Source of the DNA: an uncultured Winogradskyella sp.
Lineage (GTDB): Bacteria; Bacteroidota; Bacteroidia; Flavobacteriales; Flavobacteriaceae
Assembly: GCF_947495255.1 (NCBI RefSeq)
Contig: NZ_CANLYI010000002.1
Location: 186,001 to 250,000, forward strand
Direction: 5' to 3'
DNA length: 64,000 nt
A model generated the notes under the pieces. That model had not been told where the DNA came from and ran no database searches. It was given only the letters and a program-made list of their open reading frames with translations. Position 1 is the first letter of the stretch. The number at the start of each line of letters is the position of its first letter. Below, piece by piece: positions 24,615 to 34,070 of the stretch. Both the position numbers and the translations under genes were made by a program.

Positions 24615-26117
24615 TTATTGCACAGCTTGCAAAGCATCAATATTTCCGTAACCGAAACTGCTACTCTTATAAGGATAAAGGTCTGCAGATTGTTTTAATC
24701 TATTAAGTACTTGCGTTCTGCTCCAACCTGGATATCTCGACCAAACTAAAGCTGCAATACCAGCTGTAGTTGCTGTCGCTGCAGAAGAACCACCAGTATA
24801 ACGACGTTGACCGTTGTAGAAATTTAATACAGGAGGTGCTTTACTCGTATTGTTATCACCTTCCATTATAATTGTAAAATCTATTTTGCTTCCACTATGA
24901 CAGACTTCACAACGCTCGTAATTACTACCGTCATTAACACCTGTTACAGCTACAGTTTCACTCATTGTTGCAGGAAAAATTACACCAAAACCATTTGTGA
25001 AGCTCGTAGAAGTTCCGCCAGCAGCAAAAATTAATTTCCCTTTCCCATATGCATATTTAACGGCATCTTTAATATTACCTATAGACCACACATAACCTAT
25101 TGACATAGATATAATTTTTACATCACTCCTATTTCCTAATTGGGTTAATGCTTTAGAAACACCTTTTCTTTCGTGATAATCATTTAGTAACACGTCTTCC
25201 GTTGCTCTATAAGCCACTAAGTTTGCATTATACGCAACACCAACTGGCATACCATCATTATTTCTCGGAGATGCCATTGTAGAACCCATTGCGGTTCCAT
25301 GACCACATTTATCATCTGGACCATCATAATTACTAGACCACCACCAATTAGAATCTATAAATGTTCCGTATTTCTGAACAAAACGACCCGAAGAATAGCC
25401 ATCATTTATACCAGCCGAAGTTAAGAGTGATTGATACTTTGAAACACCTGTATCAATTAATCCAATAGTAACACCTGATCCTGTTGACAAATTCCAAGCA
25501 TCATCAATGTTATGCTCGTTAAAATGCCATGATACTTGTACATTATTTGGTGTTGTTGTTGTATAATGAGCAGGATTTATATAATCAGCACTTTTATCAC
25601 AACCTGAACTAGATTTTTGAACAGCACCTGCAGTGTACAAGTTGTAACCGTTAGGTTCTAAATATCGTACAAACTCACTTTTTCTGAGGGCTATTATAGT
25701 TTCAAGTTTTGTAACCTCAGCATCAAATACAGTTAAAATCTCATCTTCTTTTAATTTAAAATCATCTTTACTTACAGCTTCTTCAGCCATAATAAGATTT
25801 ATTAAACTATTCTTTTTTCGAACTAATTCAACATCAAAAACTTCACTATAACTCTGACCTTCGTTTCCGTAGCCAATAGTTAAAACATTTTGTCCATGAG
25901 ACAACGCACTCCATAGAAAATGTGCATTTTCTTCATTCCAATCAAAATCACCTGTAGATTCAATACTTTCGGTAATACGTTGATTAATTTCTTCTACTGT
26001 TAACGGATTTTCGGGAAACTGAAGAGACTCAGATTCAGATTCTACAATGTTATCTTTAGAACAAGATACTACGGTAATGGCCAAGACTAGCACTACCAAT
26101 CTGTACATTTTTTTCAT
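24615..26117 (-). CDS. S8-family (subtilisin-like) serine peptidase, lipoprotein
   Basis: 500 aa. Lipoprotein signal (VVSC, C19), an N-terminal propeptide-like region to about 200, then the subtilase domain with D222 (IGLIDTGV), H273 (CGHGTAMGS) and S445 (GGSSAA). The segment that usually carries the oxyanion-hole Asn (AAGN) reads AAGG (G368), so that residue is missing. A CEVC pair (C403, C406) and C173/C271 may form disulfides. It has no C-terminal T9SS domain. Expected at the cell envelope. Promoter not recognised in the 115-base gap behind it. Confidence 0.88.
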   Translation of the reverse strand: MKKMYRLVVLVLAITVVSCSKDNIVESESESLQFPENPLTVEEINQRITESIESTGDFDWNEENAHFLWSALSHGQNVLTIGYGNEGQSYSEVFDVELVRKKNSLINLIMAEEAVSKDDFKLKEDEILTVFDAEVTKLETIIALRKSEFVRYLEPNGYNLYTAGAVQKSSSGCDKSADYINPAHYTTTTPNNVQVSWHFNEHNIDDAWNLSTGSGVTIGLIDTGVSKYQSLLTSAGINDGYSSGRFVQKYGTFIDSNWWWSSNYDGPDDKCGHGTAMGSTMASPRNNDGMPVGVAYNANLVAYRATEDVLLNDYHERKGVSKALTQLGNRSDVKIISMSIGYVWSIGNIKDAVKYAYGKGKLIFAAGGTSTSFTNGFGVIFPATMSETVAVTGVNDGSNYERCEVCHSGSKIDFTIIMEGDNNTSKAPPVLNFYNGQRRYTGGSSAATATTAGIAALVWSRYPGWSRTQVLNRLKQSADLYPYKSSSFGYGNIDALQAVQ

Positions 26118-26232
26118 TTAATATGATTTAGTTGGTTAATTATTTCCTAAATATATTAAATAAAACGCAATAATTTATCAGTTAATTTATGATTTCAATA
26201 AAAATAAGAACCTATTCCCGAGAATAATAGTA

Positions 26233-26523
26233 TTACTTATTTCTTTTTAATGACCCTGTGAAGTCTTCTAAATCATCTTTTACTTTATTAAGTTCCTCCT
26301 TAACATTTTGAGTTACCTCTGTATCTATTATATTATTTTCTTTGGCACTATTAGAAATTTCGTGCTTAATGTCATTTGTTGCGTCTTTTATTTGACGCAT
26401 ACCTTTACCTAAACCACGTGCTATTTCTGGTAACTTATCTGCACCAAATACAAGAACAACAACCAATAGCACAAATACTATTTCTGTCCCTCCAATAAAT
26501 AAAAATGTTAGTTGATGTATCAC
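26233..26523 (-). CDS. tatA: Sec-independent (Tat) translocase subunit TatA/E
   Basis: 96 aa with a single N-terminal helix (about 5-25), the FGADKLPEIARGLGKGMRQ hinge and amphipathic helix typical of TatA, and a charged tail. It forms the export pore for folded proteins with TatC, which is not in the window. Located alone between the M1-peptidase terminator and the subtilase gene. Confidence 0.93.
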   Translation of the reverse strand: MIHQLTFLFIGGTEIVFVLLVVVLVFGADKLPEIARGLGKGMRQIKDATNDIKHEISNSAKENNIIDTEVTQNVKEELNKVKDDLEDFTGSLKRNK

Positions 26524-26571
26524 ATTGCAAATATAAACTGAGTTTGTGGATTATACCACTTCAAATTGAAA

Positions 26572-26603
26572 ATAAAAAAAGCCGATTATAAAATAATCGG
26601 CTT
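26572..26603 (-). terminator. rho-independent terminator of the M1 peptidase operon
   Basis: 11-bp perfect arms AAGCCGATTAT / ATAATCGGCTT with a 3-base loop, followed on the minus strand by a run of seven T. Confidence 0.9.
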
Positions 26604-26624
26604 AAATTTAATTTATAACAAGTT

Positions 26625-28922
26625 TTAGTCTTTTGTTTTATTCTTAAACTTATCAAATTCACTTGTCTTAGCTTCTTTTGGCCAAGCATTATTACTAGTA
26701 TCTACATCTGCTGTCTCTAAATCTGGATCTAAAGCAATAGATATAATTTCTTTTTCAGAAGCAATTGCTTTACTGACTTCTTTATCATTGTATCTCCAAA
26801 TTTGAGCTGGATATGTTTGTTTCTCTGTTGTACCATCTGCATAAGTAAACTCAACAATAATTGGCATTACTAATCCTCCTGGCTTATCAAAAGTTACTTC
26901 ATAGAAAAACTTAGGTGTCGCCTTCATCTCTTTTTGTTCTGCAGGTGTAAAATTATCCATAATGTATTCTTTTACAGTTAGCACCTCATCAATAGCTTCT
27001 GCTTTTTTAACAGCATCATCATAACCTTCTCCACCTTCTTCTATAAAATAAACTAAGCTATTTGGATCTCTGTTATAACGTTCAGCTAATTGCTTACCAT
27101 TTTCATTAGGTGTTGCAGATACAGCAAACTTCTTAACTTCTTTAATTCCGATATCAGTATAATCTGTAGTGTAGAACCAACCTCTCCAAAACCAATCTAA
27201 ATCTACTGCAGATGCATCTTCCATAGTACGGAAGAAATCCTCTGGTGTTGGGTGTTTAAACATCCAACGATTAGCATATTCTCTAAATGAATAATCAAAT
27301 AGATCACGACCCATTATTGTTTCTCTTAGCATATTTAATCCAGTAGCTGGCTTACTGTAGGCGTTATTACCAAATTGGTACGTATTTAAACCTTTTGTCA
27401 TAATTGGCGCAATATAATCTTGATTTCCACCCATATATCTTACAATATTTTTAGCTGGTCCACGTCGAGATGGATAGGCTTTATCACTTGGAGACAATGC
27501 TTTTGGATACCATTCTCCAAAATCTTGTTCTGCCACATATTGAACAAAAGTATTTAGGCCTTCATCCATCCATGTCCATTGGCGCTCATCACTATTTACA
27601 ATCATTGGAAAAAAGTTGTGACCAACTTCGTGAATAATAACACTAATCATTCCATATTTTGTTCTATCTGAATATTTACCTTCTTTATCTGGACGACCAA
27701 AATTGTAACAAATCATAGGATACTCCATTCCCATTGGTGCATGTACAGAAATTGCTTTGTGGTAAGGATAATCAAACGTCATACGCGAATACGACTTTAA
27801 TGTACTTGCAACTGCTTTAGTTGACCATTGTTCCCATAACGGATTTCCTTCTTTAGAATATAAAGAAACTGCCATTACATCTTTGTCTCCAATTTTTACA
27901 GCCATCATATCCCATAAAAATTTACGAGATGTTGCAAATCCGAAATCACGAACCATCTGAGCAGAAAGCTTCCAAGTCTTTTTATCTTTACTCTTAGACT
28001 TTTCTGTAATTTCAGCTTCATCTTGCGTTACAATCATAACAGGTGTATCGTATGATTTTTTCGCTTTCTTAAAACGCTTCATCATATCTTTTGTAAATAC
28101 ATCTTCACGATTTACTAAATAACCTGTACCATCTAAGATGTGATCGGCAGGCACTGTAATGTTTACATCAAAATCACCAAATGGCAATGCAAACTCATCG
28201 CGTCCCCAAAATTGAGAATTCTGCCATCCTTCAACATCATTATAAACAGCCATACGAGGATAAAACTGAGCCATTACATAGATACGATTATCATTTTCTT
28301 CAAAATACTCGTAACCAGAACGTCCACCATCCTTAACATGATCGTTAATATTGTACCACCATTTTATCTTAAAAGAAAACTGACTTCCAGATTTTAAAAC
28401 GCTTGGCAATTCAACACGCATCATGGTGCTATTTATAGTATGTTCTAAATTTTTACCATTTATATCTTTAACGTGCTCTATATGAAAACCACCATCAAAA
28501 GATTCTTTTAAATATGATTTTACTGCACCTGAAGATGATGTCGCTGGTCCAATACCAGAAGAACGAATAAGTGGCGTTTTAGAATCTCTAGAACGCATAT
28601 TTTGATCTAACTGTACCCAAAGGTATTTTAAATCGTCAGGTGAATTATTTGTGTAAGTAATTGTTTCGTCACCATAAAGTTTTGCATTTACATCATCGAT
28701 TTCAATATCCATTTTGTAATCTGCTTGTTGCTGATAATATGCTGGTCCTGGAGCTCCAGAGCCTGTTCTAAACATATTTGGCGTTGCAAACTCATCGTAA
28801 AGTTGCTTAAACTTGTTTTGGTTAGTGTGACCAGGTTGGCGCTCTTCCTTTATCTCATCTTGAGCATACATGCTGAATGAAGAGCATAGGAAAGCGCATA
28901 AGAAATACTTAATAATTTTCAT
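26625..28922 (-). CDS. M1-family zinc metallopeptidase
   Basis: 765 aa with a signal peptide (1-20). Zinc motif HEVGH (H431, E432, H435) and third ligand E454 in MDEGLNTF; the GAMEN-type exopeptidase loop is GMEYP (398-402). So it is a likely envelope aminopeptidase. No lipobox and no T9SS tail. Probably last gene of the operon that begins at 31160, with a terminator 22 bases after it. Physiological substrate unknown. Confidence 0.92.
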   Translation of the reverse strand: MKIIKYFLCAFLCSSFSMYAQDEIKEERQPGHTNQNKFKQLYDEFATPNMFRTGSGAPGPAYYQQQADYKMDIEIDDVNAKLYGDETITYTNNSPDDLKYLWVQLDQNMRSRDSKTPLIRSSGIGPATSSSGAVKSYLKESFDGGFHIEHVKDINGKNLEHTINSTMMRVELPSVLKSGSQFSFKIKWWYNINDHVKDGGRSGYEYFEENDNRIYVMAQFYPRMAVYNDVEGWQNSQFWGRDEFALPFGDFDVNITVPADHILDGTGYLVNREDVFTKDMMKRFKKAKKSYDTPVMIVTQDEAEITEKSKSKDKKTWKLSAQMVRDFGFATSRKFLWDMMAVKIGDKDVMAVSLYSKEGNPLWEQWSTKAVASTLKSYSRMTFDYPYHKAISVHAPMGMEYPMICYNFGRPDKEGKYSDRTKYGMISVIIHEVGHNFFPMIVNSDERQWTWMDEGLNTFVQYVAEQDFGEWYPKALSPSDKAYPSRRGPAKNIVRYMGGNQDYIAPIMTKGLNTYQFGNNAYSKPATGLNMLRETIMGRDLFDYSFREYANRWMFKHPTPEDFFRTMEDASAVDLDWFWRGWFYTTDYTDIGIKEVKKFAVSATPNENGKQLAERYNRDPNSLVYFIEEGGEGYDDAVKKAEAIDEVLTVKEYIMDNFTPAEQKEMKATPKFFYEVTFDKPGGLVMPIIVEFTYADGTTEKQTYPAQIWRYNDKEVSKAIASEKEIISIALDPDLETADVDTSNNAWPKEAKTSEFDKFKNKTKD

Positions 28923-28990
28923 AAATAGATTAGTTGTGTTTTAAAGTGAAGCCTAAATTAAGAATTTCTAACGGCTAAAAAAGAATTTAC

Positions 28991-29494
28991 TTAAAACTTT
29001 AACGAACAAGACGCATTACCAGGCACCAAAAGAAAACTTCTGTTTTTACCCAATAACTTCATTCTTAGAATATTTTGTTGTTCTGAGAACACATCAAACA
29101 ATAACTGATTAGTTACCTCTAATGTTTTAATATTTGTAACATTTTCAATCTCTAGATAACAATAAGCAATGTCATCCTTATATTCCTTTCCAATAAACTT
29201 AAAATCAAGAGCGTTTCCATTGACGCTAACTTTTAATTTATCTTTAAGATAACGTTTCATGTAAACCTCTATTTTTTCGGACTCATTTTCAGAATCTAAT
29301 GTTATGGTTTCGTTGTAACGCCTTCTTATTAAAGTTTCAAAATCATTAATAAAAATTTGACTAATAATTTGAAGTGATTGTTGCTCTTCTACATATTCAA
29401 TCTGTGTAACACTTACATAATATTCGTGATTATCAGTATTAGAAACAAGCAACGGAAGGATTAAAAAGGCAATTAATATTTGTAATGATTTCAT
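28991..29494 (-). CDS. DUF6702 family protein
   Basis: 167 aa from the Met at 29494, which starts a signal peptide (MKSLQILIAFLIL); an upstream in-frame start at 29539 would put 15 polar residues in front of it. The mature part begins with HEYYVSVTQIEY and has beta strands ending in NRSFLLVPGNASCSLKF, as in DUF6702, whose role is unknown. It lies between the M1 peptidase and two carboxypeptidase-regulatory proteins, an order I know as common in Flavobacteriaceae. Confidence 0.78.
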   Translation of the reverse strand: MKSLQILIAFLILPLLVSNTDNHEYYVSVTQIEYVEEQQSLQIISQIFINDFETLIRRRYNETITLDSENESEKIEVYMKRYLKDKLKVSVNGNALDFKFIGKEYKDDIAYCYLEIENVTNIKTLEVTNQLLFDVFSEQQNILRMKLLGKNRSFLLVPGNASCSLKF

Positions 29495-29542
29495 GTATAT
29501 GCTACTATTTTTTTTTATGATATTCAAAAGGTATTCCAAAAA

Positions 29543-30337
29543 CTAATCTTCTGAAACAATTTTTCTGTTTTCTTGGTAGACTAATAATTTGGCTTGCAAA
29601 AATTCGAGCATTTTTATTTCATTTTTTGCATTGCACAAGTTTAAGAATTCTTCGTCTTCTTGGCAATATAAAAAGTACTCAGTTCTTAAACTTATGGTTA
29701 ATGTGTCTTTTTCAAAAAGAATAGATTCATAATCATCACGTAATCTTTTACTACACTTATCTCTATCGTCTAACTCTACAATAGCTTTTAACTTTTTTGT
29801 TCGTCCACTCACTTTATTTAGCAACTTATGTAAGTTTACACCTCCTCCTAAACCGATATAACCCATTGGTCCAGCATCTGCATCATGTAATTTACGCTCA
29901 TTCTGTGTTAATGGTTTTCCCTTATAACCAGGAATTCCTAAATCATAGAAATTAATTTCTGTTTCTGCATCAGAATTTGAAATATCAGACTCTAAACTAC
30001 CCGTTAAAATCTTACCGACAACAACTTCATTTAACTCACTAACATTCTCAATTAAATGGACATTAAATTGCCCTAATTCTATAATAGAAGCGGTTATTAC
30101 TACTTCTTTTATTTGATACTTTACACCTGAAATTATTAGTGTATCTGAAACTTTAGCAGGAATTACAAAACTCCCATCCTCATTAGAAATGGTATATTTT
30201 GCAGCTGTTTTATTTTGAATATGAAGTCCATCTACCTCGTCATTGGCAACAAGCTGACCATTTAGTTCTTTAGTTTGTGCTTGAATACTTAAACTTAAAA
30301 TAAATGTAAAAAAAAATATAGGCTTAATCTTGATCAC
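29543..30337 (-). CDS. secreted protein with carboxypeptidase regulatory-like domain
   Basis: 264 aa. Signal peptide (1-20), then a CarboxypepD_reg-like beta sandwich (LNGQLVANDEVDGLHIQN... EDGSFVIPAKVSDTLIISGVKYQIKEVVIT) to about residue 110, and a C-terminal part (GYIGLGGGVNLHKLLNKVSGRTKKLKA) of unknown fold. The domain is also seen at the start of TonB-dependent receptors, but no barrel follows here. It is a paralog of the next upstream gene, which overlaps it by 14 bases. Confidence 0.8.
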   Translation of the reverse strand: MIKIKPIFFFTFILSLSIQAQTKELNGQLVANDEVDGLHIQNKTAAKYTISNEDGSFVIPAKVSDTLIISGVKYQIKEVVITASIIELGQFNVHLIENVSELNEVVVGKILTGSLESDISNSDAETEINFYDLGIPGYKGKPLTQNERKLHDADAGPMGYIGLGGGVNLHKLLNKVSGRTKKLKAIVELDDRDKCSKRLRDDYESILFEKDTLTISLRTEYFLYCQEDEEFLNLCNAKNEIKMLEFLQAKLLVYQENRKIVSED

Positions 30338-31160
30338 TAATCGTTTTTAAGAATGACTTACTTAATTGAGAAATACGTTCTAGTAATTGTAATTCCTTGT
30401 TTTCTTCAAACAAAGTTTCATCAACGCCTTGCTTCTCAACGTAATCAGTAAACGCTTCAATTTGGTTCAATGGAATATCGAAATTAGTATGAATATAGTT
30501 AACACTGTATGTGTCTAACGCTTGTTTAAAAGGTGTCTTTTCAATAAGTTGCTTTTCTTTTTCAGATTTAAATTTAATGTTATCGAGACTTACACCATCA
30601 ATGTTTATGATTTGTTTCATTAAAAATCCGGCTACATTAACCAAATTAAGCATATTCTCCATGTGTGGATTATACTCATTAAAAGCTAAGTTATCTACCT
30701 TAGTTTTATAATCTGATGTAAACTCAAAATCTTCAATATGATCTAACCCAAAATAAACAGCATCTAAGCTTACATTATAGGTTCTCACATTTTCTAAATC
30801 GGCATCCAAATTACCTGTAAGACCAAATGGTAACAAAACTACCTCATCTAACTTGTTAACTTCTTCTACTAAAAGAACCGTTAATTGCTTAGATTCTAAA
30901 ACCTCATTTGTAATGGTTACACTAAAATCTTTAAACTGTAATGCTCCAAATTCAATGACATCATTGAGAGCTACTGCAATTTCAAAAGTTCCGTTTTCAT
31001 CTGTTATAGCACCTTTGTTAGAAGACGTGTTAAAAACAGTTACACCTTCCTTATCGTTAGAGGCTACAACAATTCTACCATCTATAGTAGTCCTTTCAAT
31101 ATCTTGACTATAAATAGATAAGGTACATACACAACATAGTAAAAGTAAAAATGATTTCAT
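30324..31160 (-). CDS. secreted protein with carboxypeptidase regulatory-like domain
   Basis: 278 aa, signal peptide (1-18) and the same plan as its downstream paralog: TTIDGRIVVASNDKEGVTVFN... TDENGTFEIAVALNDVIEFGALQFKDFSVTIT, then LDEVVL, and a helical C-terminus. First gene of the minus-strand operon 31160-26625. The duplicated pair plus M1 peptidase and DUF6702 suggests a shared envelope function that cannot be named. Confidence 0.8.
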   Translation of the reverse strand: MKSFLLLLCCVCTLSIYSQDIERTTIDGRIVVASNDKEGVTVFNTSSNKGAITDENGTFEIAVALNDVIEFGALQFKDFSVTITNEVLESKQLTVLLVEEVNKLDEVVLLPFGLTGNLDADLENVRTYNVSLDAVYFGLDHIEDFEFTSDYKTKVDNLAFNEYNPHMENMLNLVNVAGFLMKQIINIDGVSLDNIKFKSEKEKQLIEKTPFKQALDTYSVNYIHTNFDIPLNQIEAFTDYVEKQGVDETLFEENKELQLLERISQLSKSFLKTISDQD

Positions 31161-31313
31161 AATATCTCAGTTAGTTCTTTAAAGTTCGGTTTTATATTTC
31201 TAATAACATAAAAAAGTCCGTCAAACTTTTGTTAAATGATTTATCTGAATTAATTATTAGTTTAATTTTTGGTTTCTATTTAGAATTCATACTTTGACAA
31301 AAAAGAATAAATT

Positions 31314-32021
31314 TTGAAATCAATTATCATCGCAAGTACATCAACCATCCATGGAAGTGGTTATCTAGAATATTTATTAGACGAGCTAAAAATTCACTTT
31401 AAATCTGTAAATGAAATTTTGTTCATTCCGTATGCAAGACCAGGAGGAATCTCGCATGATGACTATACAGCAATAGCATCAAAAGCCTTTAAATCTATTG
31501 GTAAAACAGTTAAAGGAGTACACCAATTTGAAAACGCAGAAGACGCTATAAAAAATGCAGAAGGTATTTTTGTTGGAGGAGGAAATACGTTTGTTTTAGT
31601 TTCTCAACTTTATAAAAAGAAAGCTTTGGCTGCTATTAAAACAGCTGTAAATAATGGAACTCCTTATTTAGGGACAAGTGCAGGAAGTAATATTTGCGGT
31701 TTAACCATGAATACAACTAACGATATGCCAATTATGTATCCTCCAAGTTTTAAAACTTTAGGCTTAGTTCCGTTTAACATAAATCCGCATTATTTAGATC
31801 CAATAGTTGGAAGTAAACATATGGGAGAAACTAGAGAAACACGTATTAAAGAATTCCATGCATTTAACACCCAACCCGTTATTGGTTTACGCGAAGGTAG
31901 TTGGGTTGCAGTAGAAGGAAAAAAACTAACTTTAAAAGGAACTTTAGATGCTCGAATTTTTGAATACGGCAGAGTACCTTATGAAATCGGAACAAACACA
32001 GATTTAGAGTTTTTAAAATAA
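31314..32021 (+). CDS. pepE: dipeptidase E (alpha-aspartyl dipeptidase)
   Basis: S51 peptidase cleaving Asp-Xaa dipeptides in the cytoplasm. 235 aa from a TTG start at 31314. Catalytic residues by family: S122 in GTSAGSN, H159 in NPHYLDP and the acidic residue near D137. FIPYARPG and GIFVGGGNTF are strong family signatures. Monocistronic; a poor -7 (TACTTTG) lies about 20 bases before the start. Confidence 0.94.
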   Translation: MKSIIIASTSTIHGSGYLEYLLDELKIHFKSVNEILFIPYARPGGISHDDYTAIASKAFKSIGKTVKGVHQFENAEDAIKNAEGIFVGGGNTFVLVSQLYKKKALAAIKTAVNNGTPYLGTSAGSNICGLTMNTTNDMPIMYPPSFKTLGLVPFNINPHYLDPIVGSKHMGETRETRIKEFHAFNTQPVIGLREGSWVAVEGKKLTLKGTLDARIFEYGRVPYEIGTNTDLEFLK

Positions 32022-32023
32022 GA

Positions 32024-32449
32024 CTATAGCTTTTTTAGAAAATGATAACCTAAAATTTCAAATCCTTCGTTATAATAAAATTTATGTGAAGGATAATTTT
32101 GAACATAAGTATTCAGTTCTATAGAATTGCATCCTTTTTCTTTTACATAGTTATTTACCCAAGCCATAAATTGTTTCCCTAAACCATTACCTCTATGTTC
32201 TGGTTTAATAAACACATGGTCTAATTCTACAGATTTACCCATATAATGTCTGGTACAAAACCATAAACCACTAACTCCAACCAAGTCATTACCTATTGAA
32301 ATCACAGCACATTCATAATTTTGATGTTTCATTTCATTAAATCTAGATTTCAATACAGCTTCACTAACCTTTGCATCATTTAACTCATAAACCATTGGGA
32401 TTATTTGATTTAAATCTTCATTAGAAATTATTTTGAATTGGTAACTCAT
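32024..32449 (-). CDS. GNAT-family N-acetyltransferase
   Basis: 141 aa with acetyl-CoA motif A (VFIKPEHRGNGLGKQFMAWV, with RGNGLG as the Q/RxxGxG/A loop) and motif B (NSIELNTYVQNYPSHKFYYNEGFEILGYHF). Substrate unknown. Its stop faces that of pepE with a two-base gap and no terminator. Confidence 0.9.
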   Translation of the reverse strand: MSYQFKIISNEDLNQIIPMVYELNDAKVSEAVLKSRFNEMKHQNYECAVISIGNDLVGVSGLWFCTRHYMGKSVELDHVFIKPEHRGNGLGKQFMAWVNNYVKEKGCNSIELNTYVQNYPSHKFYYNEGFEILGYHFLKKL

Positions 32450-32600
32450 ATCTTAAATTATTAGAATAAAAGTATAGTTTTTATATGATAATCAAGTCGG
32501 TTTAAGTTTGAAAACATTTCAATTATTTATACATAATCAATGACTTTAGTCTAAATTATGTGTCAAACTTTTGTAAATTGAACGCATTAATACACAAATA

Positions 32601-33368
32601 ATGAGAAGAGGTAATTTTAAAGTCCGTATTTTAATTTTTATAGCCATAGCTGGTTTTGCATTCTTAAGAAAGTGCAGCCAAGAGGAAGTTAATCCTTTTA
32701 CAGGGAAGAAACAAGCCATATCCTTATCACCACAAGAAGAAATAGCCATTGGTTTACAAAGTGCACCAGGTATGGCACAACAACATGGTGGATTACATCC
32801 AAATAACCAATATCAGGCAATGGTGGATAATGTTGGAAACAAATTAGTAAACAATAGCTTAGCAAAAAATACGCCTTATAAATACGAATTTCATTTATTA
32901 GCTGATGAAAATACCATCAATGCCTTTGCATTACCTGGTGGACAGATATTTATAACCTATGCTTTGTTTTCACAGCTTCAAAACGAAGATCAATTAGCAG
33001 GTGTTCTTGGTCATGAAATTGGTCATGTATTAGGAAAGCACTCAAACGAACGTATTACAAATGCTAACTTTTGGAAAACTCTAGCTATGGGAAGTTCTGC
33101 AATAGATATGGGTGGAGTTGCTCAACAAATTGGTAATGGGTCACTTCTTAAAAATGGAAGAGGTGATGAATTAGAAAGTGATGAACTTGGAGTTATGTTC
33201 ATGTTAGACGCTGGTTACAATCCAGAAGAAATGATTGGAGTTATGGAAATTCTAAAAGCTGCGGCTGGTCCTAATCGCACACCCGAAATGCAAAGCACAC
33301 ATCCTGACCCAGAAAATAGAATAGAAAAAATTAGGGAAGCAATTGCTAAATATAAAAAAGCGTCCTAA
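32601..33368 (+). CDS. M48-family zinc metallopeptidase, membrane-anchored
   Basis: 255 aa. N-terminal membrane helix (about 7-22), NPFTGKKQ leader typical of the Loi/BepA-like M48C group, and zinc site HEIGH (H138, E139, H142) with the third ligand Glu in ELESDELG. Probably works on envelope proteins in the periplasm. A Cys at 25 is not in a convincing lipobox. The stop codon lies in the loop of its terminator. Confidence 0.9.
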   Translation: MRRGNFKVRILIFIAIAGFAFLRKCSQEEVNPFTGKKQAISLSPQEEIAIGLQSAPGMAQQHGGLHPNNQYQAMVDNVGNKLVNNSLAKNTPYKYEFHLLADENTINAFALPGGQIFITYALFSQLQNEDQLAGVLGHEIGHVLGKHSNERITNANFWKTLAMGSSAIDMGGVAQQIGNGSLLKNGRGDELESDELGVMFMLDAGYNPEEMIGVMEILKAAAGPNRTPEMQSTHPDPENRIEKIREAIAKYKKAS

Positions 33369-33380
33369 TGGACGCTTTTT
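33355..33380 (+). terminator. terminator overlapping the stop codon of the M48 gene
   Basis: 11-bp perfect stem AAAAAGCGTCC / GGACGCTTTTT; the loop TAAT contains the TAA stop (33366-33368). It can also serve the convergent ankyrin gene. Confidence 0.9.
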
Positions 33381-33411
33381 ATAACTAACTAACTCAAATA
33401 ATTGCCTACTC

Positions 33412-33807
33412 CTAGGCAGTCTTTCTTTTAAAACGTTTTAAGAACAATGCTGCATCATCTGCTTTTGCATTTTCTGCAAGTCTCAATGCTGTATAACCCA
33501 AATCGCAAGCCTCATGTATCTTAGAACCTGCCGTAATTAACACCTTTATTAATTCTACTCGGTTATATTTTGCAGCATAATGAATAGGCATCATACCATT
33601 AGATTTGGCGTTAACATCTGCTCCATTTTTTATTAATCTTTTTACTTCTTCCGTATTACCTGTGGCAACTGCCTTACATAAGGGACTGACCTCTTCGGTT
33701 TGAACAATTACATTATCTACTTCAAAAGAGAAAATAACATTTGATGCATTTAAATTACTGATTGAAAAGCCTAATGCTAAGGCTAAAACTACTACTGATT
33801 TTTTCAT
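33412..33807 (-). CDS. exported ankyrin-repeat protein
   Basis: 131 aa. Signal peptide (1-22), then ankyrin units at about 42-70 (SPLCKAVATGNTEEVKRLIKNGADVNAK), 71-103 (MMPIHYAAKYNRVELIKVLITAG) and a partial third (LGYTALRLAENAKADDAALFLKR). A short solitary ankyrin protein, probably protein-binding. No partner gene beside it: the neighbours are an M48 peptidase and gpmI. Confidence 0.85.
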   Translation of the reverse strand: MKKSVVVLALALGFSISNLNASNVIFSFEVDNVIVQTEEVSPLCKAVATGNTEEVKRLIKNGADVNAKSNGMMPIHYAAKYNRVELIKVLITAGSKIHEACDLGYTALRLAENAKADDAALFLKRFKRKTA

Positions 33808-34022
33808 GATGAAAGATTTTAAATTTAATTGATTTGTTTTTTGATTATACTAAATAGACGACATCTCTTTTCTTTTGTTACACTAAATATTTTTTATAAC
33901 ATTTATTTAACACTTTGAAAATAAATACGTTAGTCAAATTATAAAATATATCACATAGCATATCAACTGTTTAGCAAGGCTAAAAGTTTAGTAAATACAT
34001 TAAATTTTTTCAGTATACAGAA

Positions 34023-34051
34023 TTGTTATAGTTATGTATGTATTATCTTTG
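34023..34051 (+). promoter_or_regulatory. Bacteroidetes promoter for gpmI (TTG-N18-TATCTTTG)
   Basis: TTG at 34023 and TATCTTTG at 34044-34051 have near-consensus spacing; the ATG is 20 bases on. The rest of the 263-base gap 33808-34070 is AT-rich with no ORF or other clear signal. Confidence 0.75.
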
Positions 34052-34070
34052 ATATATAAAATATTTACAG

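Noticed and set aside
28140..28397. Plus-strand ORF of 85 codons inside the M1 peptidase gene
   Set aside because: Shadow of a strong conserved gene on the other strand; no promoter and no family.
33808..34070. Hidden gene or RNA in the 263-base gap before gpmI
   Set aside because: Only AT-rich sequence, a promoter and weak short repeats were found.
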